Assembly: GCA_024516155.1 (NCBI GenBank)
Contig: JAJJXM010000037.1
Coordinates: forward strand, 496,001-560,000
Direction of reading: 5' to 3'
Source: Pyronema omphalodes
Taxonomy: Eukaryota; Ascomycota; Pezizomycetes; Pezizales; Pyronemataceae
Length of the DNA stretch: 64,000 bases
In this document: piece by piece, positions 23,321 to 33,529 of the stretch
How positions within the stretch are numbered: the first letter of the stretch is position 1
Layout: every line of letters starts with the position of its first letter
The notes under the pieces: generated by a model
Seen by the model: the letters and a program-made list of their open reading frames with translations, nothing else
What the model was told of the DNA's origin: nothing
Database searches by the model: none
Translations under genes and position numbers: made by a program

Positions 23321-24497
23321 TAGGACCGCAAGCGACGGGGAAGCTGAGCGGGTGGAGCGGGTACACTCTTTCACTAAGTATGGCTTATGGTATGTCCAAA
23401 GTCGGTAAGTGTGCACGTGGAAGCACTTTTAGTCGACCTCACCCACCTCATCCACTGGACCCCTAACCCACTGCGAAAATCACCCGAACGGCACTCACTA
23501 ATGCTCCTCTTGCGTTGGTAGTTTCCATAGTTTGTTTTCTCTGCAATTCACCTACAGGTAGGTATGATTGACACTCTTACTTGACATATTTGGCGAGCGC
23601 TTTCTCGCTTTTCTTCGTTGGCAGGGTTGGGTTGAAAGCGCAGTAAAGGCGGGTGGTTTCAGCCTTCCGAGACCATATGGGCCGGTCGCTAACTCATTTA
23701 TTTCCGCCTATTGTTTCAATGTGCCACGTATGTAATTCAACAAACATGTGCTGCGTTTCGGTAGAGTGTAGAGGCACTATGCTACATGAGCTGGTCTAAG
23801 ACATTAAGGTAATGTCTTGAACTAAAAGCGATGGGCAAAGAATTAGTGGAGTTATGCAGAGAGCACATCTCGCACTGGGGGATTTCCCATCCCTGCATTC
23901 GGGGTGGATACATAGAATAACACCAACTTCGCCCATGCAAAATAGCACTATAGTCATGGGGGACACCAAGTCAGGACAAGTTTGTACGATATCTGGATTT
24001 TTTGGTCGCCGTGACAGGGGGCGCCAGGGATTAAAATGGTCTCGAGTGACATCCGGTGATCCAGAGTTCTTCTCACTTGAGAGATTTATGTACATACCAC
24101 CGTGCACACGCTACTACTCCCTTTTCGGTAGTGCAGACAGTAAATTCAATGTGATTGCATAATACTTTATTGGTGCGGAATGGCCACTTTTAGCTCGGCA
24201 AAAAATACCCTAGATTGCAACATCCACGTGTCAGCTTAGTCATTGCATGCTACCAATCAAATGTGATTAAATCTTGTATTTTGGCATGTCTTGGCACAGA
24301 AGACCATCTAGATTTTCCCCACCCATACAAAGTACAGGGGTTTTGAAAACCATTCAGCGGATTGACCTTCGCCTCAAATTAATTTCCGTTCGATATAAGT
24401 TGTTCTCCATCAACCTCACTCTAATTCTTATCGAACCGTTGCCAAATCGGAGTGGTTGTAGTTGAGATAAACGACGTGGGGTGTTGATGCAATATTT
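23321..24497. other. Intergenic containing a dispersed repeat
   Basis: It holds one copy of a ~380-bp dispersed repeat (23930-24310, listed separately). The rest shows no gene. Confidence 0.4.
23930..24310 (+). repeat. Dispersed repeat, copy 1
   Basis: It is similar along its length, in inverse orientation, to 54560-54910. Shared blocks are ATGGGGGACAC, a GTCGCGACGACAT/GGGGGCGCCAGGG-like block before ATTAAAATGG, CTCGAGTGACA, GCTACTAC, GTCAGCTTAGTCA and CAAATGTGATT. Copies are diverged by many substitutions, and the ends are unclear. Class unknown. Confidence 0.6.
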
Positions 24498-24505
24498 CTT
24501 GTCGC

Positions 24506-25389
24506 CAGAGTTCGGCACGGTCCGTCCAGGACGGCGGACCGGACGGGCCCACACTGGTCGTCCGCTCCCGTCCACAACTTCGGACGGACGGCCTCTATGT
24601 GGTTCGGTTCCGTCCGCAAACTGACAAAGACCGGATGGGACGGCGGGCGACGTCGGGACCATGGGTTTTGGGTGAGCTAGTTTGCTGTACGTGGTTTGGT
24701 TCAAGTTTGCCAGACATTATGGGCCGCAGCAGCGACGTTTTCAGCAGCGTAGTAGATGAACCCTTTATGCTGCACTTTAGTAAAACTTTTACACCCCACT
24801 GCAGGTGCACGCTCCACCCAGAAATAGTTTGACTGTCTATGGTAGCTTGATATTATTTGTATTTTTTGGTCAAGTACAATCCCGCTATAAATATTTCTTC
24901 CATCCATCACAATCTGCAAGAATTTTCCACTTCTTTCATTACCGTGTAAGTCGAACATCAACGGCCATCACTCAATTCTCAGAGGAGCAAGAATATGCCA
25001 ATATTGTCGTAGTCCTCTACACCTGTTCTGACCAGGAGCAAAACACTATGCCTGTCCTCTCACGAGTCGTTTTCGTTCGAAAAGGATGGGGAAGTATGCA
25101 TTCTAGTGCGGGGAGAAGGAGCATTCTTATTCATCAGTATAGTTTTGGGGTTTCGAGAAATTCCATATAGCTGACTTTAATTCGTGCAATGCATTTGAAT
25201 CATCTAAGCAAAACACCATAAGCCGTAGTAAAAAACCGGCAGTCTCGAGTGACCGGCAGTGACGCCACTCGTGGTCACCCGCGGTCACCCACGCACGGTC
25301 CGTCCCTCCCATAGTGCCTCCAGGCCGGCCGGTCCTGGTCCTCTTATGGGACGGGACCGCGATTACCGGACGGACCGTGCCGAACTCTG
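24506..25389 (-). mobile_element. Non-autonomous hAT-superfamily element, copy 2 (884 bp)
   Basis: The same termini as copy 1 (CAGAGTTCGGCACGGTCCGT and its reverse), flanked by a perfect 8-bp duplication CTTGTCGC (24498-24505 and 25390-25397). The whole interior matches copy 1 in reverse orientation, including CTGCTCCTGGTC-type and GAAAGAAGTGGAAAATTCTT segments. No transposase frame, so it needs an autonomous partner elsewhere. Confidence 0.88.
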
Positions 25390-25397
25390 CTTGTCGC

Positions 25398-28300
25398 GAG
25401 GTGTCGGGACTTGGTGTCCCCCCACGATAGAGTATTTGAATAGACGAGGGTGAGGGGGGGCAACCCTCTGGCTATCTGAGTGCTCTATCGTCGTTCAATA
25501 GAAAATAAATTTTCATGATGAAATAGGTTCTCTCATCCATTGCTAGAGACCTATGGGAAGTCGTCCACTTTCTAGAGGCACAATTTATGTAAGTAAAATG
25601 TACCGCATATTTACGAACCCCGAAAAATAATTACTGTGTATCAGAAAACAGTTGTTGAAAGCTTGACAGTCTTGAAGCTAACAAGACAGAAGTTATAGGA
25701 CATACCAGTCTAGACACTTAGTGGAGGTAGCGTGACATTAAGGGTTCAACGTCCGCAACACAAACCTGCCCACGCAACACCGACCTTTATAAAATCGCAT
25801 AACGAAAAATGTATATATATATATATATATAAAGCATTTATTTGTCTCTTTGACAACTACGAGATGGTATGCAAAGAGATATTTTAGGTGAATAAAACAA
25901 AATTTCGTAGCGTGGTTATGGGGCTACAAGTGCTAGCATGTCACATGCTTTTTGGTTTAGGTGGATTCGTCCGAAGGCAGCACTGTGGGGCTCGATCAAG
26001 ATGCCGAAGTTTTTTTCTTAAGCCTGGGGAAAGTGGATTTGCTCTAATCTAACGGAATTTGTAGCTATGGACATTGCTACTGCTTCTATTAGGTACCGAC
26101 CACCAAGCAATATTGATAAGCTTGTGTGGCAGCGTTAATATTCTACTTCGACGGAGCCCCTAAAGCTAGCGCGTCAAAGATCATGTACTGGAGTTAGGAA
26201 TTTGAGCGCGTTTCATCAAGGATGAATTTATTGTCGGCTCCGTAGAATAGTGCGTGCCACAGATCAAACGCTACCTGAATTTAATAATCCCGGTTTCTCG
26301 ATTTTGATCAAATAGCGACTCAGGAAGTCGCGGCATCGTAATGGCTAGGGTTGCATAGTGAAGACGAACATGAAAACGCGGTTGCGGCAGCACGGGAGAT
26401 AATTGATGGCGTTGACGGAATTTGTCAAACGAGTTCCAACAAATTACCGTGTAGAGAGAAGAGGGGAAGCAGAGAAAATATATCATATCTATCACGATAT
26501 TTATTATTACCGAAGTTCCGATAGCTGTCACTTATGTAGAACACCATGACTTTCTGATATTACTCGCCATGCAGCTGAATTGAATTGGGTTCTAAACCGT
26601 CGTTATTCATAATGGTAAGAACTTGTATTGCTATCCAACATACCAAGATGCAGGCTGCAGTTATAAAGACAGGGCCCATCAGTTTTGCCGATTTGGACAT
26701 AGCTAATGGTCGATGAGATGGGGATGCTGTGCTCGTGTACTCGAAACATCGATGAGCCGAGATCTCGCTCCGGATTTCATGGCATTACTGCAATTTACAG
26801 ATCAGTTATTTGTAATCTAGCGGATTCTAGCCCCTTTCTGTCGAGATTAATGTTAATTTAACAGTACATCTTATGTCAAGAAACGTTTTCCTGTTTTATC
26901 GGCTACCTCAATTAATTCACCGCGTCATTATTTGCCGAACTACAATTTATAATTGAAGACAAAGTACAAAAGTGAGTCTGTGTTGTGAGTTATAATTAGG
27001 GCGCGTTTGGTGGGCAGTAGAATCCGTTTCTAGCACAATTTAATCCCTGTCTCCAAATTCACTGTTTATTTTGTGAGAATATTGGACGTTGGAACGTCGT
27101 CTTGGGTCATTTCTACCCCCGAAATAAATCCGCAACTCCATCTTGGGAAAGTTTTATCAACGCCACAACGCCACAACGCCACAACGCCCAGCCTGCCAAT
27201 GCTGACTATGGCTCAAAACATCTAGCTATATGGAAATCTCCACTTTTTGCTTTTAATCACGAAGGAAAAAAAAATAATGCATCTCAACAATGAACATTGG
27301 CCCTGCTGAATGGAGCTCTAATAGTGAGAACGATGGCGATTCGACATTTTGTCATGGATGGGGGTTGTCGCAATGTTCTTCATGCTTCGGAGGTATCGGT
27401 GGAAGAAGGAGATGATCTTCCGTACTCCTTCAAGCAACATGACTGGTACGTTCATTTATTTATTCATTTGTTTCCTCATACTCGCATACAACCGTAAGTA
27501 ATGGCGGAGGCTACCCATTTACTGTACGAATTCGAGGTGCGGGGTGTTATTCCGTCCGCTCGTCAGGAAATGCGTTGAACTCTGGAGCTTTCGTCTGTTT
27601 AAGGGGTGTAGTCCCTAGCCTTCCCATGAGGTATCTCCTTGTCTTTTCTCGTGGTCATGTCCAAGAGCCCTGCTTTCTCGGAGGCCACCTCGCCGGGTTG
27701 TCCTCCACCTCCTCATCCCTTCCCCACCCTTATTTTTCCTTTTTTTCCGCCTATTTTTTCCTCCGCCACTGGTACGTTCATGGTTCTTTAACATGACCAG
27801 TATACCCAACTGTCTTCAGCATGACCGGTCAAATCTTTATTCTTTTCAGCAGAAAGTATAGCACTAATTGCAGTCAGTTACGGTTTCATATCGAATTGAA
27901 ACTTATGCAAATTACTGATTGCAATTTTATATAGCACCGAACGCTTCGACATCGCAACCACGAATATGCTAGGCTTAAACAGGAATGATGAATCTTTACC
28001 CATGCTCCAGACCAACCATGGAACACCGAGGAGCTTGGTAAATACAGGGTTCATGCTTGCAACTGGATTGCATCGGCAGTTAGGGTTAGCAGGGTATTCT
28101 GCACCCCGAGCCCTATGTCGAGACTATCAATCAAACTGTATGCTTCGAATTAGTTACTGTGGAACTGTACCCATGAGGATAAATGATCACGGACAATAAG
28201 GGAGTCAGCCATGATTATTTATTGATGATTCCGCGTTTGACGTTTGAGGCGCTTGAATAGCGTTGGGGTTATCAGTGTGTACCGGAGAGACCGGTAAATT

Positions 28301-29291
28301 TATTGGTTTTTCTGTGTCTTTTGTATATTTTTTCTCGTCACAAGCATATTATATCTGTATAATCTCGTTCTTTACTTTCATTGTTGTCATGGATAATCTT
28401 CCGTGCTGTCACCATCCTCGCTTTATGCGTACGGGTGTTGTGTCACATCGGATGCATTTTCCTCGTCAACTGCTTTGATTATCATCGGATAGAGATGAGA
28501 TATATAGTCAGTGATAATCAGAGCATATATTCTCACTTGGTTGAAGAGTGCACCGCTTTCGAGAATCAAATGTTCGATTCATTAATGACTCGTTCGATAG
28601 ACACCTAAAACTATTTAAATTTTGTATATTACAATACATAGGTTATATTCTCTTGATCATAGTCACTGACGGTGCCGATTGTGAAAACGCACACATGAAT
28701 TTGTCACTAAATGTCTCTTCTGGACCCTAGATTACTTTTAAATAACCCTGGTACTGTCAGGCGTACGTCGATGAGAGTTAGCGGCGAACGGCAATAATGT
28801 TTGTGTAGAGGTTGGGAGTTGGAGGATACCACCGGGTTCGCCTCCATTCACACAGCTAAACCGCATTTCCCACGACTTCCGCGCAAGCCATCTGTTTAGT
28901 TTTACCCGTACATGCGCGCGCGCTGTCGGTTTTCGCGACGGGTTTGTTAACGATAGAGTACTGTCAGATGTTGCTTATTGTTCTGTTACAAAACATGACT
29001 TCTGTATTTTGCTGCGCTGGACCCGCGTTTTCAATTGAGGAATGTCTGCAGTTTTCAGGGAGTCTGGCTGATGTAACGAGATTCCCGACGCGCGCATCTC
29101 GCGGGTGCGCGAGATACAGAATCTTAAGCTATTGGAGATATTAACGGCTTTTCGGAAATAGTGTCTCCCGTTATGCGGTTGTCTGCCGTTACGTCAGTGG
29201 TGAAAGGCTACTACATAGTCACTCGATTGGCTGTCGCTAGATGTCCCACTCATCTCCCCTCCCCCTGCACGCCCCGCCCAAGCAAGTAGCA
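25398..29291. other. 3.9-kb gene-poor stretch
   Basis: Contains a TA microsatellite (about 25810-25831), an ACAACGCC tandem run (about 27160-27188), a repeated 12-mer TGGTACGTTCAT (27444 and 27771), and a GC-rich GCGCGCATCTCGCGGGTGC patch near 29090. Frames at 27297-27497 and 27575-27796 look only marginally protein-like and have no support. The last few hundred bases should carry the cutinase-like promoter. Confidence 0.4.
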
Positions 29292-30047
29292 ATGCATCTC
29301 CTCCAATCATTTCTAGCGATCGTATTTCTAGTTGCATCTGTTATCGCTTCCAAAGACGATAACTCCACCAATACCAGGAACGATCTGTTGGATGGAGAAT
29401 GCGCACCGCTGGTATACCTCTTTGCCCGAGGTACCGATGGTTAGTATCCAGTATTGGTGTTTTCGTTCATCCACCATAAATACTGACCAGATGTAGAGAA
29501 AGGCAATATCGGTAACAACGTCGGTCCTGCATTTCTCAATAGCCTAGATGATGTTTTCCCTGCAGACTACATCATAGCACAAGGTGTGCAGCCTTATCCG
29601 GCTACTGTAGCGGGCTACCTAGTCGGGGGTTCTCCAGAGGGCTCCGAGGCTATGGCTCACCTAATTGAGACGGCCGACACTCAGTGTCCTGACAGCGAAA
29701 TGATTCTTTCTTGTTGGAGGTAACGATTATTTTCATTTTACAATATGTTTTTGAATGCACTGCTGATTTTCAATAGCCAAGGATGCCAAGTACTCCATAA
29801 TGCTGTGAACCTTACTAATCCCGACATTTACCCTAAGTTTGCGGCGTTGGTTTTATTTGGGGACCCAGACTTGAATACGACCTTTCCTGTTGGTGTTCCG
29901 GAAAGTATTGTCAAGGAGTATTGTCATGAGATGGACCCAATTTGCCACGGCATTCCGAAGACCGATCACGCCCATGATACCTACCCTGAGGATGCTGATA
30001 ACGCAGCGCAGTTTGTGTTGGATGTCTACAATCAGACCTCTGCTTAG
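29292..30047 (+). CDS. Secreted cutinase-family serine esterase (CE5), 213 aa, 3 exons
   Basis: Exons 29292-29439, 29497-29719, 29777-30047; introns of 57 bp each. The start ATG begins a clear signal peptide (MHLLQSFLAIVFLVASVIAS). After splicing, the CE5 block reads LFARGTDEKGNIGNNVGPAF, equivalent to the family's ARGTxExGNxGxxVGP. The nucleophile elbow is ILSCWSQGCQVLH, with the catalytic Ser created across intron 2; the usual GYSQG is CWSQG here. The catalytic Asp is in CHEMDPIC and the His in the DHAHDTYPED segment, giving a full Ser-Asp-His triad. Length matches the family (~200-230 aa). Likely hydrolyses cutin or other esters outside the cell; substrate cannot be told from sequence. Confidence 0.9.
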
Positions 30048-30235
30048 AATTGTTTCTATGAAGGCTAGCTGCTATTTTGGCAATTTCTTTGTTATACGTT
30101 GTCTCAGAAGGATTGGTCCTGTATAATTTTGAAGATTTAAATCAAAAAACATAACTCCATTTGACTTACAACAATCACTCCAAACTCTCTAAAACCCCTA
30201 AGAACTACAAAGTTGCTATCGCTTCAAAAACACTG

Positions 30236-31063
30236 CTAAGCCTCCAACTCATAACGCTTTTGTGTAGAAGGAAGTTCTGCGGGTGCTGAATACACTGGAC
30301 TCTCTGAAGGGTATTCCATCGAATTATTGATAGCCGCTTTTACTTCCTCCTCCCTCCGCTTTTTATGTTCCTTCTTTTTTCTCTTCTGAACTTTAAATAC
30401 AAGTACCCCTACAATTACCACACCGATGGAACCTCCAACACAACCCCCAATAATCTCTGCAATTTTCACCGGATCCTCGGTATTATCTTTCGAAGTACCT
30501 GTAACCCCTGAAGTCGGGCCACCCGCCAGCGTTTCTACCACGGTTGAAGGTACTCCCGCAGCGTCGATAACGGTTCTTGTGATTCTTGGTGTAATATCCG
30601 ATGCACCAATGGAAGTATCATAGTAAGCAGCCGTGCCATAATTCGTGACGGTATAAGTTTTCGTTGCGCCATCCGTAACGGAAACCAATTCCGTTTTTTG
30701 ACCAGTAAGACTTGAGAACACTACTGTTTGGGTTTGCGTCTCAGTCATACGCTGAGTTGTTTTTGAAGACGGTTGATCGGTAGGCGCCCGTGCTTTGCAT
30801 TCAGCTCGAATACGATTGAATTCATCTTGGTCGTCACGAGAACAGTCGGATGGAAGATCGTTGTTTCGGTAGCAGCTCGCGAGAACTCGTTCGAAGTCGG
30901 ATTGCTTGCTGCAGAGACATGCAAAGTCGGTCATGGCGAACTTTCCGTCGGTACCAGCGGGTTGGGGACAAACAACGCTTGAGGCACCATATCGACAGGC
31001 AATACAGTCGCTTTTAATCGGGGTGAGTAGCGCGAGGAGACTAAGAAGTATAAGGGGACGCAT
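30236..31063 (-). CDS. CFEM-like single-pass membrane protein (275 aa)
   Basis: The frame is open further upstream, but the ATG at 31063 starts a clean signal peptide (MRPLILLSLLALLTPIKS). The following ~70 residues contain eight cysteines in a CFEM-like order (C-x2-C, C, TDFACLC, then three more), a fungal extracellular module linked to haem/iron uptake or surface sensing. A Ser/Thr-rich stalk follows (TETQTQTVVF, TVTNYGTAAYYDT), then one transmembrane helix (IGGCVGGSIGVVIVGVLVF) and a very basic juxtamembrane cytosolic tail (KVQKRKKKEHKKRREEE). The layout is that of a Wsc-like sensor or mucin-like receptor rather than a GPI-anchored CFEM protein. It is convergent with the cutinase-like gene. 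Confidence 0.78.
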   Translation of the reverse strand: MRPLILLSLLALLTPIKSDCIACRYGASSVVCPQPAGTDGKFAMTDFACLCSKQSDFERVLASCYRNNDLPSDCSRDDQDEFNRIRAECKARAPTDQPSSKTTQRMTETQTQTVVFSSLTGQKTELVSVTDGATKTYTVTNYGTAAYYDTSIGASDITPRITRTVIDAAGVPSTVVETLAGGPTSGVTGTSKDNTEDPVKIAEIIGGCVGGSIGVVIVGVLVFKVQKRKKKEHKKRREEEVKAAINNSMEYPSESPVYSAPAELPSTQKRYELEA

Positions 31064-31370
31064 TGCAGCGTCGAGGAGGCCGAAACGCTTGGTTGAATAA
31101 TCGTAACGACGGCGAAGATATATGATAATAATAATTGATAGATTGATGGAGTATGCCGGGAGTGGACAGACAGGAATGACGGTGGAGATACACACGGCTT
31201 CTGTGACAAAGCTCCATTTCTCGCGCTCCACTTCAAAACGACCTCAACACCTGCTTCAATCGCGATGCTCTTGTATATATGAAGCGTGCAAAAAGAAAAT
31301 AAGATAAAAAAATCCCCCAAAATTGTCGTTGAAGAATGTTCTGAGACAACAGATTTTGGGTCATAGTATA

Positions 31371-31592
31371 TCACATCTCACTCCTTGCCGCGGCATCAAG
31401 CAGACAGCATTTCTTGATGTCAACGCCAGACAAGAAAACATCAACTTTAGTAAACTCCAGTGACATGGCTTGAATAGCCGGAAGTTCGAAATGATCGCGT
31501 ATGTATTTTTCACATCCACCATGCCGCGGCTGCGCACTCTGGAGCCCCTTTGCACACGAACCAAGTTCTTGATAAACGACTCCAGTGTTCAT
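31371..31592 (-). CDS. Possible terminal exon or gene fragment, unknown (73 codons)
   Basis: The minus-strand frame reads like coding sequence: YQELGSCAKGLQSAQPRHGG, then KYIRDHFELPAIQAM and TKVDVFLSGVDIKKCCLLDA. It starts at an ATG and ends in a stop. Just upstream on the same strand, 31596-31685 encodes a hydrophobic peptide (AGIISFGAIWSSGIAGSG) in a different frame, which could be an earlier exon. I did not recognise the family and could not complete a gene model. It could be a remnant. Confidence 0.3.
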   Translation of the reverse strand: MNTGVVYQELGSCAKGLQSAQPRHGGCEKYIRDHFELPAIQAMSLEFTKVDVFLSGVDIKKCCLLDAAARSEM

Positions 31593-32354
31593 TATGCATT
31601 CTTTACAATGTGTAGTGAAGTGGGTGTGCCTGAACCAGCAATGCCGCTAGACCATATGGCTCCAAACGAAATGATTCCGGCTATCCTTACACAATCATTT
31701 TTGTTAGAAGATCGCCGAGAACAGGCAATCCTATATATAATGCTTCCTCTCTCTGTATCGTCATCATTATCTACAATAGAACCGTCTGTCTCTCCCTGTC
31801 CTTTCTGACAATTTTAATCACTGCATCATAATGACATCCGAAGACGCTTTCAATCAATTCATTTCTCTTACATGAGCCTGTCTCTCTATCCGTTTGATAT
31901 CTTTGATCTTTATTATACCAACCACATAGGCTTAAAGAGATAGATGTGCAGCTATTCCACAACGAAAACGCGCGATCTTGCCCACAAACATGTGATTTTG
32001 TAACCCAATATTCCCAATAACTGTTGTAAAAAAATCGTTCCTGATAAAATAACTGGTTACAAGAAACTAACAAAAGGTATGAGGCTTCACTGAAAACCTC
32101 ATACATATAGTGACTTGTAAGAAATATCATAATACATGGGCACTGGTCACTGGTCACTTTGGGGCTCGTAGGTACAGCTATATCAAGTGTTGGTTACGCC
32201 GTTCTTCTCGTGACCGTTGTTTGTTAGATATTGTGTAGACACTAATTAATTTATTTATCTACATTTTATCATACTCCAATCCAGATCATTAAGGCCTATG
32301 CGGGAAGAAAAACACCAACGTCCCTATATATGCTATGCCGAATTCACTCCCACG

Positions 32355-32450
32355 CGTAAAGAAAAACAAAGAAAGAAGAAAAACAACGACAGAAGAAAAA
32401 CAACGAAAGAAGAAAAACAACAAAAGAAGAAAAACAAAGAAAGGAGTTCT
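32355..32450. repeat. AAAGAAGAAAAACAAC minisatellite
   Basis: Five or so imperfect tandem units of about 17-18 bp, purine-rich on the plus strand (GAAGAAAAACAAC core). Confidence 0.75.
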
Positions 32451-32747
32451 TAAAAAAATAAAGCAAGATCGTGCTAAGTCGCTTTAAAGCGGACCGCGTA
32501 TAAAAAACGAATTGCGTTGAAAAAAAAGAAAGAAAAAAAAAACGTCCAAACCTCAGGCTCACCGACGCATGATGCCTTAATCATAGCGCTTACCAATCTC
32601 CGTCGCAGCTAGGTTTTCCCAGATTGCTTTCTTGATTCAATCGTCCTTGAACAGATCCACCACCTTCGATCTTCCCCGCGCTCTCCGTGGTTCACCAGTA
32701 ATTTTTTCCACCTCTTTCCCAAGATCCTTGAACTCCTTTTTTCCCCT

Positions 32748-32907
32748 GATGTACAAAACATTCATGCCGCTTAGTAAAACCGAGTTATGATTACCCGTGC
32801 ACCATTTTCCAATGCGTCCGCGCTCAAAATATCACCTTATTCTCAAAATCTTTGAACTCCTTTTTCTACCGGATTTGTTTTTTTTTTTTTTTTTTTGCTT
32901 TTTTTGT

Positions 32908-32939
<32 letters not shown>

Positions 32940-33440
32940 TTTGTTTTTTTTTTTTTTTTTTATCTCTTTCCCAAAATCCTTCAACTCCTTTAACTCCTTT
33001 AACTCCTGTAACTCCTTTAACCCCTTTTTTCCCCTGATGTACAAAACATTCATGCCGCTTAGTAAAACCGAGTTATGATCACCCGTGCACCATTTTCCAA
33101 TGCGTCCGCGCTCAAAATATCACCTTATTCTCAAAATCTTTGAACTCCTTTTCTACCGGATTTGCTTTTTTTTTTTTTTTTTTTTTTGCTTTTTTTGTTT
33201 TTTTTTGTTTTTTTGTTTTGTTTTTGTTTTTTTTTTGTTTTTTTTTTTGTTTTTTTTTTGTTTTTTATATCTTTCCCAAAATCCTGGAACTCCTTTTTTC
33301 TACCGGATTTGTTTTTTTTTTTTTTTTTTGTTTTTTTTTTTTTGTTTTTCTTTTGTTTTTTATATCTTTCCCAAAATCCTTGAACTCCTTTCTTCCCCTG
33401 ATGTACAAAACATTCATGCCGCTTAGTAAGATCGAGAGGC
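32748..33440. repeat. Tandem ~290-360-bp units with long T runs
   Basis: Three units begin GATGTACAAAACATTCATGC at 32748, 33036 and 33400. The first two share a further ~130 bp (CCGCTTAGTAAAACCGAG, CACCATTTTCCAATGCGTCC, CTACCGGATTTG) and then enter long interrupted T tracts. The spacing differs (288 and 364 bp) because the T tract was internally duplicated. Short AACTCCTTT arrays sit between. Confidence 0.8.
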
Positions 33441-33529
33441 AACACTCTCAACACACCTTTCGCAGCTCCGAGTTTCCTTATACACCGCGTGATGGAGGAT
33501 GATGGAGGACGAGGATTTACAGCACTAGT

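Larger units (their letters stand above)
31593..33529. other. Repeat-rich intergenic region
   Basis: AT-rich DNA followed by purine and T-rich tandem repeats, listed separately (32355-32450 and 32748-33440). Phe- or Lys-rich frames across the T runs are artefacts of base composition. No gene is supported. Confidence 0.5.

Noticed and set aside
32797..33502. Phe-rich 'membrane' proteins and their Lys-rich antisense
   Set aside because: Products of long T tracts; no conserved start, no unique region, and frame differs between the tandem copies.
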